Shown: in pieces, positions 8,175 through 15,853 of the stretch
Numbering within the stretch: the first letter of the stretch is position 1
How the letters are laid out: every line of letters begins with the position of its first letter
Source of the DNA: Bacteroidaceae bacterium
Lineage (GTDB): Bacteria; Bacteroidota; Bacteroidia; Bacteroidales; Bacteroidaceae
Assembly: GCA_024688885.1 (NCBI GenBank)
Contig: JAILDV010000050.1
Coordinates: 62,001-126,000 of the forward strand
Length of the DNA: 64,000 nucleotides
Direction of reading: 5' to 3'
Position numbers and translations under genes: made by a program
Notes under the pieces: generated by a model
Database searches by the model: none
Told to the model about the DNA's origin: nothing
Seen by the model: the letters and a program-made list of their open reading frames with translations, nothing else

Positions 8175-8735
8175 TCAGAACCTGACTTTCCGTTCAGGAC
8201 CTGAGAATGAGCAGAAGCGGGCTGAGCCGTCGGTGATGTAGAGCACGGCGATGTTGTCGTCGTCTGCCTGATACATGGATTTGAGGCTGGGATTGCGCTC
8301 CAGCATCTCAGTCTTCACAGACAGGGCATCATCGTTCACCAGAGTGCCATTGACACGTATCCACTCACTGCCTGAAGGCTTGAGGGCACAGATTTCGAAC
8401 TTGCCATTGGCTGCCATCTGCTTATACACATCCTTGACTTTACCAGTGATGATATAGAGGCGACCATCAATGATTTCGGACACACCGAAAGGACGCACGT
8501 GAGGCTGGTCACCATCAACTGTGGCGATGAAGAAAGCGTTGCACTCCTTCAGAAAGGCTTGCACCTCTTCCATATTCTGTTGCTTGATTTCCTCACTTAA
8601 CGTATCTGTCGCTTCAACAGCTGTTTCGGGGTTTTCCACTGCCTCTGCGGGCTTGTTGTTGGTGCATGCCATGATGGCGAGCAGCACTGTCGCTGCAAAA
8701 AGAACTTTTAGCTCAAAGAAGTCAATCTTTTTCAT
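8175..8735 (-). CDS. pyridoxamine 5'-phosphate oxidase-like lipoprotein
   Basis: A 186-residue protein taken from the ATG at 8735; the frame is open 48 codons further upstream, but that part lies inside the GH3 gene and reads as low-quality peptide. The N-terminus MKKIDFFELK plus a hydrophobic stretch ending in IMAC gives a lipoprotein signal peptide with lipobox cysteine. The rest is an FMN-binding split barrel of the pyridoxamine-phosphate-oxidase/NimA type (NAFFIATVDGDQPHVRPFGV, LYIITGKVKDVYKQM). Members reduce or bind flavin substrates; the exact reaction is unknown. An exported, lipid-anchored form is less usual than the cytoplasmic ones. It lies 29 bp downstream of a GH3 gene and is probably co-transcribed with it. 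Confidence 0.78.
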   Translation of the reverse strand: MKKIDFFELKVLFAATVLLAIMACTNNKPAEAVENPETAVEATDTLSEEIKQQNMEEVQAFLKECNAFFIATVDGDQPHVRPFGVSEIIDGRLYIITGKVKDVYKQMAANGKFEICALKPSGSEWIRVNGTLVNDDALSVKTEMLERNPSLKSMYQADDDNIAVLYITDGSARFCSFSGPERKVRF

Positions 8736-8764
8736 TGTTATGGTCGGTTGAAGATGATTTTTGA

Positions 8765-11008
8765 TTATTTGATGGTGACAGCCACTGATTTGAGGTCGGC
8801 AGGGTTGCTGGATGGTCCTACCATCACATTGAAGGTGCCTGCACTCACGTTCATGGTGTTGGTGTTGGGGTTCCACCATTCAAAGCTGTTGCGAGGAAGA
8901 GGGATGTCTGCCTTCACAGTCTTGCCGGCTGGCACGACAAATCGCTTATAGGCACGGAGAGTGGCGCGGGGACCATCGGTGTCGCCTTGTTTGTTGAGAT
9001 AGACTTGCACCAGTTCTTCTGTGGCGACTTTGCCCGTGTTGGTGAGGCTGACGCTGACGGTGTTGTTCTTGTAGGTGGGTGCGCCATAACGGACATCGGT
9101 GTAGCTAAGCCCATAACCGAAATACCACAGGGGGGCTTCTGTCATGTAGCGATAGGTGCGCCCTTTCATGGCATAGCTTTCATAGTCGGGCAGCTGGTCG
9201 GTGCTGCGATAGAAGGTGATGGGGAGTTTTCCTGTGGGGTTGACATCGCCATAAAGCACGTCGGCAAGTGCTTCGCCTCCTGCTTCACCTCCATACCATG
9301 CCTGCACGATGGCGTCGCAAGTGGTGGTTTCGGGCACCAATGCCATCGCACTGCCTGAACAATTGACAAACACGAGTTTCTTGCCTGCATCGTGCAGCAT
9401 CTTCAGCATGTCGCGCTGAATCTGCGGCAGTTCGATGCTGGTGCGGTCACCACCACGGAAACCGGGCAGGGTGACGCGCATCTCCTCGCCTTCCACACGG
9501 GGTGAGATGCCTCCCACAAACACGACAACATCGGCATCTTTCACACAGTCGAGCACATCCTTGTCGGTGGTCTTGGTGGCATCGTCTGTCTTGATCTGCA
9601 AAGCCTCATCGTGACCATAATCTCTGGCAGGACCTTCATCGTTTCTCCGTTGAGGGCGTGAAGAGTTCTGCACCAGTTCGCAGGCTTTCATGTAGCCAAT
9701 CACATTGCCTTTCTGCTTCATGCCTTCGAGGATGGTGACGGTGTGGCGAGGGAAACCATTGTAGTTGCCCCACATCATGACGGAGTCGTTGGCATTGGGA
9801 CCTATGACTGCCACCTTGGCTGTTTTGGAGAGAGGCAGGATGTTCTGCTTGTTCTGCAAGAGAACGATGCTCTTGCGGGCTGCATCAAGGGCAATCTGAT
9901 GGTGCTCATCGTTGGCAATGACTTCAGGACCTATCTTTTTCCATGGCACGAGGTCTTCGCTGTCGAAATCGCCCAATTCGAAACGTGCTTTCAGCAGACG
10001 GAGCAGACTCTCGTTAATCTTCTCTTCGGTAATCTTACCTTGTGCCACCGCATCGGTGAGGCTTCGGTAGGTGCTGCCGCACTCCACATCGGTGCCTGCA
10101 AGAACAGCAGTCGCCACGGCAGACTCCTTGGAGTCGGATGTGCCGTGGTTGTTCTTGTTGAAGAAGTCGTTGATTGCCCAGCAGTCGCTGGTGACGAGTC
10201 CCTTGAACCCCCACTCCTTGCGCAGGATGTCATTAAGCAGACGGGAATTGCCGCAACAGGGTTCGCCATCAAAACGGTGATAGGCGCACATCACTTCCTG
10301 CACATCACCCTCCTGCACCAATGCCTTGAAGGCTGGCATGTAGGTCTCCCACAAGTCGCGCTCGGGAAGCATTTCAAGGTTGAAGCTGTGACGGTTGTAT
10401 TCGGGACCACTGTGCACCGCAAAGTGCTTGGCACATGCCAACAACTTACGATACTGTCCCTTGCTGCCATATTCGATGCCCTCGTCACCTTGTGCTCCTT
10501 GCAATCCACGCACAACGGCAAGTCCCATCTTGGTGGTGAGATAAGGGTCTTCACCATAGGTTTCCTGTCCACGCCCCCAACGAGGGTCACGGAAGATGTT
10601 GATGTTGGGTGTCCAGAAGGAGAGGCACTGATATTGCCTGATGCGCCCATTCTGACGGGCTATGTTGTTCTTGGCACGTGCTTCATCGCTGGCAGCAGAA
10701 AAGGCTCGTTCCACCAATGCGTCATCCCAAGTGGCAGCGAGTCCCATAGTGATGGGATAGACCGTCGCCGTGCCGCTACGACCAATGCCGTGCAGGGCTT
10801 CGTTCCACCAGTTGAAGGCAGGGATGCCGAGGCGGTCGATGGCTGGAGAGGTGTGTTCCATCAGTTGTGCCTTCTCTTGGAGAGAGAGGCGACTCAACAG
10901 GTCTTTGGCTCTTGCTTCAGCAGAAAGATTGGGGTCTTTGTAAGGTTGAGCAAAGGTATTGAAAACAGCTGCGCAACAACAAACGAGGGTAAGGATTTTC
11001 TTTGTCAT
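8765..11008 (-). CDS. secreted glycoside hydrolase family 3, probable beta-xylosidase/beta-glucosidase
   Basis: A 747-residue GH3 enzyme with a cleavable signal peptide (residues 1-20, ending FNTFA). The GH3 N-terminal barrel carries DPRWGRGQETYGEDPYL (141-157), AKHFAVHSGP (193-202) and the nucleophile segment VTSDCW with D275. A GH3 C-terminal domain and a fibronectin-III-like domain follow. The NWWNEALHG motif (66-74) and CAYHRFDGEPCCGN are typical of the xylosidase/arabinofuranosidase side of the family, so xylo-oligosaccharides are the likely substrate; this is inference. It would act in the periplasm or at the surface. A -7 box TACATTTG lies at 11042-11035. It is followed by the small lipoprotein gene. 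Confidence 0.88.
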   Translation of the reverse strand: MTKKILTLVCCCAAVFNTFAQPYKDPNLSAEARAKDLLSRLSLQEKAQLMEHTSPAIDRLGIPAFNWWNEALHGIGRSGTATVYPITMGLAATWDDALVERAFSAASDEARAKNNIARQNGRIRQYQCLSFWTPNINIFRDPRWGRGQETYGEDPYLTTKMGLAVVRGLQGAQGDEGIEYGSKGQYRKLLACAKHFAVHSGPEYNRHSFNLEMLPERDLWETYMPAFKALVQEGDVQEVMCAYHRFDGEPCCGNSRLLNDILRKEWGFKGLVTSDCWAINDFFNKNNHGTSDSKESAVATAVLAGTDVECGSTYRSLTDAVAQGKITEEKINESLLRLLKARFELGDFDSEDLVPWKKIGPEVIANDEHHQIALDAARKSIVLLQNKQNILPLSKTAKVAVIGPNANDSVMMWGNYNGFPRHTVTILEGMKQKGNVIGYMKACELVQNSSRPQRRNDEGPARDYGHDEALQIKTDDATKTTDKDVLDCVKDADVVVFVGGISPRVEGEEMRVTLPGFRGGDRTSIELPQIQRDMLKMLHDAGKKLVFVNCSGSAMALVPETTTCDAIVQAWYGGEAGGEALADVLYGDVNPTGKLPITFYRSTDQLPDYESYAMKGRTYRYMTEAPLWYFGYGLSYTDVRYGAPTYKNNTVSVSLTNTGKVATEELVQVYLNKQGDTDGPRATLRAYKRFVVPAGKTVKADIPLPRNSFEWWNPNTNTMNVSAGTFNVMVGPSSNPADLKSVAVTIK

Positions 11009-11126
11009 ATTGTTTGATCTTGAGTTTATGCCTACAAATGTACGACCTTTTTCCTTATGTGCCTATTGTTTTAGAAGAAAAAACAAAAACAAATGAAAAA
11101 AAGTTTTCGTTTTCGATAATTTGGTG

Positions 11127-11134
11127 TATCTTTG
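11127..11134 (+). promoter_or_regulatory. promoter -7 box upstream of fumarase gene
   Basis: TATCTTTG matches TAnnTTTG and is followed by GCA, as in most promoters here. The -33 region (11103-11109) reads GTTTTCG rather than perfect TTTG. It leaves a 5' untranslated region of about 65 nt before the ATG at 11208. Confidence 0.6.
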
Positions 11135-11207
11135 CATCCACTATTCATAAACAACCAGCCCCAATTGGGCGGAACTTTGATAACAGAACTATTTTAATCT
11201 AACATTT

Positions 11208-12860
11208 ATGGCTCAATCACCAGAATTTAAGTATGCTCCTATGTTCCAGGTGGGCAAGGACAAGACAGAATATCGATTGCTCACGAAAGAGGGCATCTCT
11301 GTCAGCGAGTTTGAAGGCAAGGAAATCGTGAAGGTGTCACCAGAGGCACTGACGCTGTTAGCTCAACAGGCGTTCCACGACGTGGAGTTCATGCTTCGCC
11401 GCGAGCACAATGAGCAGGTGGCAAAAATACTGCGCGATCCAGAAGCAAGCGAGAACGACAAGTATGTGGCACTGCAGTTCCTGCGCAATGCAGAGACGGC
11501 TGCCAAGGGTGTTCTTCCTTTCTGTCAGGACACTGGCACTGCCATCATTCATGGTGAGAAGGGACAGCAGGTGTGGACAGGTTTTGAAGATGAGGAAGCA
11601 CTCTCTCGTGGTGTGTTCAACACTTACACGCAGGATAATCTCCGATACTCTCAGAACGCTCCATTGAACATGTATGACGAGGTGAACACGAAGTGCAACC
11701 TGCCAGCCCAAATTGACATTGAGGCTACGGAAGGTGCTGAATATCGTTTTGTGATGGTGGCAAAGGGTGGTGGTTCTGCCAACAAGACCTACTTCTACCC
11801 CATGACGAAGGCGACCATCCAGAACGAGGGCACATTGCTCCCATTCTTGGTGGAAGAGATGAAGCATCTGGGTACAGCTGCCTGTCCTCCTTATCACATC
11901 GCTTTCGTGATTGGCGGCACATCGGCAGAGAAGAACTTGCTGACCGTGAAGCTGGCAAGCATCAAATATTATGATTCACTGCCCACAACGGGTGACGAGA
12001 CAGGTCGTGCCTTCCGCGATGTGGATTTGGAACAGAAGTTGCTGAAGGAAGCCTACAAGATTGGTCTTGGCGCACAGTTTGGCGGTAAATATCTGGCACA
12101 CGACATCCGCGTGATTCGTCTGCCTCGTCATGGTGCCAGCTGTCCTATCGGTATGGGTGTCAGCTGTTCTGCCGACCGCAACATCAAGGCAAAGATTAAC
12201 AAGGACGGTGTATGGCTGGAGGTGATGGACAGCAATCCAACTGAACTGATTCCTGAGGAGTACCGTCGTCCAGGAGAAGGCACGAAGGGCATTGAGATTG
12301 ACCTGAACAAGGGCATTGATGCTGTGAGAGCCGAACTGACCAAATATCCTGTATCCACCCGTGTGAACCTGAAGGGCACCATCATCGTGGCTCGTGACAT
12401 CGCCCATGCAAAACTGAAGGCGCGTCTCGATGCAGGAGAGGGTATGCCTCAGTATTTCAAGGACTATCCTGTGTTGTATGCAGGACCTGCCAAGACACCA
12501 GAAGGTTATCCTTGTGGTTCGATGGGTCCCACCACTGCCAACCGCATGGATCCATACGTGGATGAGTTCCAAGAGAACGGAGCATCGTTGGTGATGATAG
12601 CCAAGGGTAACCGCACGCAACAGGTGACAGATGCCTGCAAGAAGCATGGCGGCTTCTATCTCGGCACTATCGGTGGTGTGGCTGCTGTGTTGTCACAATC
12701 AAGCATCAAGAGCATCGAGTGTGTGGAGTATCCAGAATTGGGCATGGAAGCCATCTGGAAGATTGAAGTGGAGGACTTCCCAGCCTTCATCCTTGTGGAC
12801 GACAAGGGCAACGACTTCTTCAAGCAGTTGAAGCCCTGCGCAGGATGCACGATTCTCTAA
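11208..12860 (+). CDS. fumB: class I fumarate hydratase
   Basis: A 550-residue iron-sulfur fumarase that interconverts fumarate and malate. Cysteines in conserved positions, likely ligands of the [4Fe-4S] cluster, are C106 in LPFCQDTG, the cysteine of TAACPPYH, and one in the [11 protein letters not shown] segment. Length and start ([13 protein letters not shown]) match the two-domain class I enzymes. In Bacteroidales the enzyme typically runs in the reductive branch that makes succinate from malate and fumarate. It is monocistronic here, with its own promoter at 11127, and is followed at once by a repeat element. The symbol fumB rather than fumA is a convention; the sequence does not separate the two. 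Confidence 0.93.
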   Translation: MAQSPEFKYAPMFQVGKDKTEYRLLTKEGISVSEFEGKEIVKVSPEALTLLAQQAFHDVEFMLRREHNEQVAKILRDPEASENDKYVALQFLRNAETAAKGVLPFCQDTGTAIIHGEKGQQVWTGFEDEEALSRGVFNTYTQDNLRYSQNAPLNMYDEVNTKCNLPAQIDIEATEGAEYRFVMVAKGGGSANKTYFYPMTKATIQNEGTLLPFLVEEMKHLGTAACPPYHIAFVIGGTSAEKNLLTVKLASIKYYDSLPTTGDETGRAFRDVDLEQKLLKEAYKIGLGAQFGGKYLAHDIRVIRLPRHGASCPIGMGVSCSADRNIKAKINKDGVWLEVMDSNPTELIPEEYRRPGEGTKGIEIDLNKGIDAVRAELTKYPVSTRVNLKGTIIVARDIAHAKLKARLDAGEGMPQYFKDYPVLYAGPAKTPEGYPCGSMGPTTANRMDPYVDEFQENGASLVMIAKGNRTQQVTDACKKHGGFYLGTIGGVAAVLSQSSIKSIECVEYPELGMEAIWKIEVEDFPAFILVDDKGNDFFKQLKPCAGCTIL

Positions 12861-12867
12861 AATACAT

Positions 12868-12971
12868 CAGTGAAAAGTGAAAAGTGAAAAATCTGAGTAA
12901 CTTTTATCACAAGAAAGACAAGAAACAAAGGTAACTTAGATTTTTCACTCTTCACTTTTCACTTTTAACTG
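12868..12971. repeat. MITE-like inverted repeat built of GTGAAAA heptamers
   Basis: Left arm CAGTGAAAAGTGAAAAGTG continues to AATCTGAGTAAC; the right arm is its near-complement, GTAACTTAGATTTTTCAC to TTTTAACTG. The arms are largely made of the 7-bp unit GTGAAAA/TTTTCAC. The whole 104 bp could fold into one hairpin. A related element lies at about 60708-60798. The right end is 6 bp from the ATG of the next small gene. Confidence 0.8.
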
Positions 12972-12976
12972 AACAA

Positions 12977-13255
12977 ATGCGTTGGTTTGAACCCAATCTA
13001 CAGAAACTGCTGATGGAAGCGGGCAAGGAAGGCCTACGCATAAGTCATATCGTTCGCAACATCTGCAACATGGAGCCGCAACTCTTTGGCGAGCAGCACC
13101 CCTACGACGAGGCATGGAAAGAGATTTACCAGTTCCTTCGAGGGGAAAGCAAGAAAGCCGATTCACCCTACTGCTATGTAGTGGGCAAGCGGGGGCACTT
13201 CTTCTTCGATTGCACCAAAGTGGCTGAAGACTCGCAAATGACCTTGGAATTTTGA
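12977..13255 (+). CDS. small hypothetical protein between two inverted-repeat elements
   Basis: A 92-residue cytoplasmic protein (MRWFEPNLQKLLMEAG) that I do not recognise. It has no signal peptide or membrane segment. The N-terminal half looks helical (LRISHIVRNICNMEPQLFG, DEAWKEIYQFL); the C-terminal part YCYVVGKRGHFFFDCTKV is more strand-like. Codon use resembles neighbouring genes, and it lies between fumarase and frr with repeat elements on both sides (12868-12971 and 13266-13419). Its ATG is only 6 bp from the left element, so its promoter and leader are either inside that element or upstream of it. Confidence 0.6.
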   Translation: MRWFEPNLQKLLMEAGKEGLRISHIVRNICNMEPQLFGEQHPYDEAWKEIYQFLRGESKKADSPYCYVVGKRGHFFFDCTKVAEDSQMTLEF

Positions 13256-13265
13256 AATAAAGAGG

Positions 13266-13419
13266 CCCTCTCCCCAACCCTCCCCCGTAATGGGAAGGGA
13301 GACCATGCGGGATGTAAGGGAAAATGAGAAGAAATATATTATTAACTTTAACAATACCCTCGTTGGAACCTCGCCGAATGGCACTCCCTCCCCATTACGG
13401 GGGAGGGTTGGGGAGAGGG
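13266..13419. repeat. 36-bp terminal inverted repeat element upstream of frr
   Basis: CCCTCTCCCCAACCCTCCCC onward to GGGAG at 13266-13301 is matched by its reverse complement at 13384-13419, 35 of 36 positions. Eighty-two bases lie between the arms. The right arm ends 13 bp before the frr start codon, so it forms part of the frr leader. This looks like a non-coding MITE. Confidence 0.85.
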
Positions 13420-13432
13420 TCTATATTTAATA

Positions 13433-13993
13433 ATGGAAGACGTAAAGAAGTATTTAGAAGAAGCTGAGGAGAAAATGGAGTTTGCAGCTATGCATCTCGA
13501 AGAAGCCCTCAGTCGTATCCGCGCAGGACGCGCCAACGTGCACATCCTTGACGAAATACGCGTGGAATCGTACGGAAGCATGGTGCCACTCAGCAATGTG
13601 GCATCGCTCAACACGCCTGATGCACGCAGCATCGCCATCAAGCCATGGGAGAAATCTATGCTCAAGGTGATTGAGAAGGCCATCATCGATTCATCTGTGG
13701 GCATCATGCCGGAGAACAATGGTGAGATTATCCGTCTCGGTATCCCTGCACTGACAGAGGAACGTCGTAAGGAACTGACCAAGCAATGTTCGAAAGAGGC
13801 TGAAACTGCCAAGGTGAGTGTGCGCAATGCACGCCGTGATGCCATCGAGAAGCTGAAGAAGTCCATCAAGACCGGCACTCCAGAGGATATGGAGAAGGAC
13901 TATGAGGACAAGGTGCAGAAGTCGCATGACAAGTACATCAAGAAGCTTGATGGCATGCTCGATGCAAAGAACAAAGAGATCATGACGGTATAA
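13433..13993 (+). CDS. frr: ribosome recycling factor
   Basis: A 186-residue RRF that, with EF-G, splits the post-termination ribosome. Full length, with the family features EALSRIRAGRANVHILDEIRV near the start and PALTEERRKELTKQ in the middle, and a long three-helix-bundle composition. The ATG at 13433 gives the expected N-terminus (MEDVKKYLEEAE). Its stop codon overlaps the rsgA start by one base (TAATG), so frr and rsgA are translationally coupled, both acting on the ribosome. Upstream sequence is taken up by the 36-bp inverted-repeat element. Confidence 0.96.
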   Translation: MEDVKKYLEEAEEKMEFAAMHLEEALSRIRAGRANVHILDEIRVESYGSMVPLSNVASLNTPDARSIAIKPWEKSMLKVIEKAIIDSSVGIMPENNGEIIRLGIPALTEERRKELTKQCSKEAETAKVSVRNARRDAIEKLKKSIKTGTPEDMEKDYEDKVQKSHDKYIKKLDGMLDAKNKEIMTV

Positions 13994-14946
13994 TGCACGG
14001 ACTCGTCATCAGAAACACTGGGTATAGCTATACCGTCAAATCAGATGCGGGAGAGGTCTTTGACTGCAAGGTCAAGGGCAACTTCCGCATTCGTGGTATT
14101 CGCACCACCAATCCTGTGGCAATAGGTGACAAGGTTACTTTTACACCTCAAGAGGTGGATGGCGATATTGAGCAAGCCAAGCAGGGTCTTATCACAGAAC
14201 TGGATGACCGTAAGAACTACATCATCCGCAAATCGACCAACCTCTCCAAACAGTCACACATCATCGCCGCCAATGTGGACATGTGTTTCCTCATCGTGAC
14301 GATTCAACAACCAGAAACACCTCTGCAATTCATTGACAGATTCCTGGCAAGTGCTGAGGCATACAGTGTACCTGTCACCCTTGTCTTCAACAAAGTTGAC
14401 CTCATCGACGATGAGTGGAAGGACTATTTGGATGGTGTGGTGAACCTTTACGAGACAGTGGGTTATCCGTGCCGTTGCATCTCTGCCAAAACAGGTGAAG
14501 GCGTGGAGGCACTGCGTTCAGAACTGAAGGGGAAAATCACACTCTTCTCAGGCAATAGCGGCGTGGGCAAATCAACCCTCATCAATGCACTTCTACCCCA
14601 CCTCAACCTGCGCACCAGCGAAATCAGCGATGCCTACAACACGGGCAAGCACACCACCACCTTTTCCGAGATGTATGAAACGGAAGGGGACGGATACGTC
14701 ATCGACACGCCCGGCATCAAAGGTTTCGGCACCTTCAACATGAAAAAGGAGGAGGTGAGCCACTACTTCAAGGAGATATTCCGTTTCTCTGCCGACTGCC
14801 GTTTCAACAACTGCACCCACACGCACGAGCCTCATTGTGCCGTGAGAGAGGCAGTGGAACGACACGATATCGCTGAAAGCCGCTACAACTCCTATCTTTC
14901 CATGCTCGAAGATGAAAAAGAAGACAAATACCGCCCAGCCTACTAA
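13993..14946 (+). CDS. rsgA: ribosome small-subunit-dependent GTPase A
   Basis: A 317-residue circularly permuted GTPase that assists late maturation of the 30S subunit. Domain order: N-terminal OB fold (about 1-75); permuted G motifs with G4 NKVD at 133-136, G5 SAK at 164-166, P-loop GNSGVGKST at 187-195 and G3 DTPG at 238-241; and a C-terminal zinc knuckle with C269, C274, H276 and C282 (CRFNNCTHTHEPHC). The start overlaps the frr stop by one base, and the TPR lipoprotein-type gene follows one base after its stop. Confidence 0.96.
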   Translation: MHGLVIRNTGYSYTVKSDAGEVFDCKVKGNFRIRGIRTTNPVAIGDKVTFTPQEVDGDIEQAKQGLITELDDRKNYIIRKSTNLSKQSHIIAANVDMCFLIVTIQQPETPLQFIDRFLASAEAYSVPVTLVFNKVDLIDDEWKDYLDGVVNLYETVGYPCRCISAKTGEGVEALRSELKGKITLFSGNSGVGKSTLINALLPHLNLRTSEISDAYNTGKHTTTFSEMYETEGDGYVIDTPGIKGFGTFNMKKEEVSHYFKEIFRFSADCRFNNCTHTHEPHCAVREAVERHDIAESRYNSYLSMLEDEKEDKYRPAY

Positions 14947-14947
14947 A

Positions 14948-15775
14948 ATGAAAAAGATTCTTGCATTTATAGTTTTTTGTTTTTCGTTTTTCATTTCCTG
15001 GGCACAGGCATCATCTTACGAATCCTATATCGAGCAAGGACTTGCCGCTGCACAGGAGCAGCGTTACGACGAAGCCATCGAAAGTTTCCGTCAGGCACTC
15101 AAGACCTCTCCGGATGATATACGCAATGCCCTCGCATATGCCAATATCGCTCACATACAAGAACTCAAGGGAGAACAAATGAAGGCAATCGACAGCTACG
15201 ACATGGCACTTGGCATCGCTCCGCTCAATGTTCCCATTCTCAAGGCACAAGGCGACCTCTACATGTCATTGGGCAACCAAAGCAAGGCACTGCTTGACTA
15301 CTCCAAGATATTAGAAGTGGCACCTAACAATACCGATGCATTGCTCGCACGTGCCTATATCTACCAACAGCAGCGCGACTACTCAAATGCCAAGACAGAC
15401 TATGATCGGCTGCTGACAATCCAGCCAGACCACTATGCCGCATTGCTGGGTGTCGCCATTCTTTTCCAAAACACCAACAAACCACAGGAAGCCATCAGGC
15501 GACTCACCCTCCTCATCGACCAGCACCCTGACAAGGCAGAACTATATTCTGTACGTGCCGAGATTGAAGCAGAAGCCAAACAATCCGAACTTGCCATCAT
15601 GGATTTGGACAAAGCTATCTCGCTGGAACCAGAGAACAAGAACATGATTCTCACCCGTGCTTACCTTCATCTGAAAGAGGGTCACAAGCATCTTGCCAAA
15701 CAAGACTTTCAACATGCCATCCAGCTTGGTGTTCCACAAGGGCAGTTGAAAGAGGAACTCAAACAATGCAAGTAA
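14948..15775 (+). CDS. secreted tetratricopeptide-repeat protein
   Basis: A 275-residue protein from the ATG at 14948; the frame extends 12 codons upstream into rsgA but only the inner start gives a signal peptide (MKKILAFIVFCFSFFISWAQ). After cleavage it is almost entirely TPR units of 34 residues: YEQRYDEAIESFRQAL-like first repeat, then QMKAIDSYDMAL, QSKALLDYSKIL, YSNAKTDYDRLL, PQEAIRRLTLLI, SELAIMDLDKAI and HLAKQDFQHAI, about seven in all. It is probably a periplasmic scaffold; no specific partner can be named. It is the third gene of the frr-rsgA operon by spacing. Confidence 0.8.
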   Translation: MKKILAFIVFCFSFFISWAQASSYESYIEQGLAAAQEQRYDEAIESFRQALKTSPDDIRNALAYANIAHIQELKGEQMKAIDSYDMALGIAPLNVPILKAQGDLYMSLGNQSKALLDYSKILEVAPNNTDALLARAYIYQQQRDYSNAKTDYDRLLTIQPDHYAALLGVAILFQNTNKPQEAIRRLTLLIDQHPDKAELYSVRAEIEAEAKQSELAIMDLDKAISLEPENKNMILTRAYLHLKEGHKHLAKQDFQHAIQLGVPQGQLKEELKQCK

Positions 15776-15853
15776 CCGAAAGGACATACATCAATATGCT
15801 TCTTTGAGCATGATACAATAACAAACACAACCAATACAACAAATTTTTTCCTT

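Noticed and set aside
9743..11017. 424-codon plus-strand open frame opposite the GH3 gene
   Set aside because: Antisense shadow of a clear GH3 coding sequence; no domain is seen in its translation.
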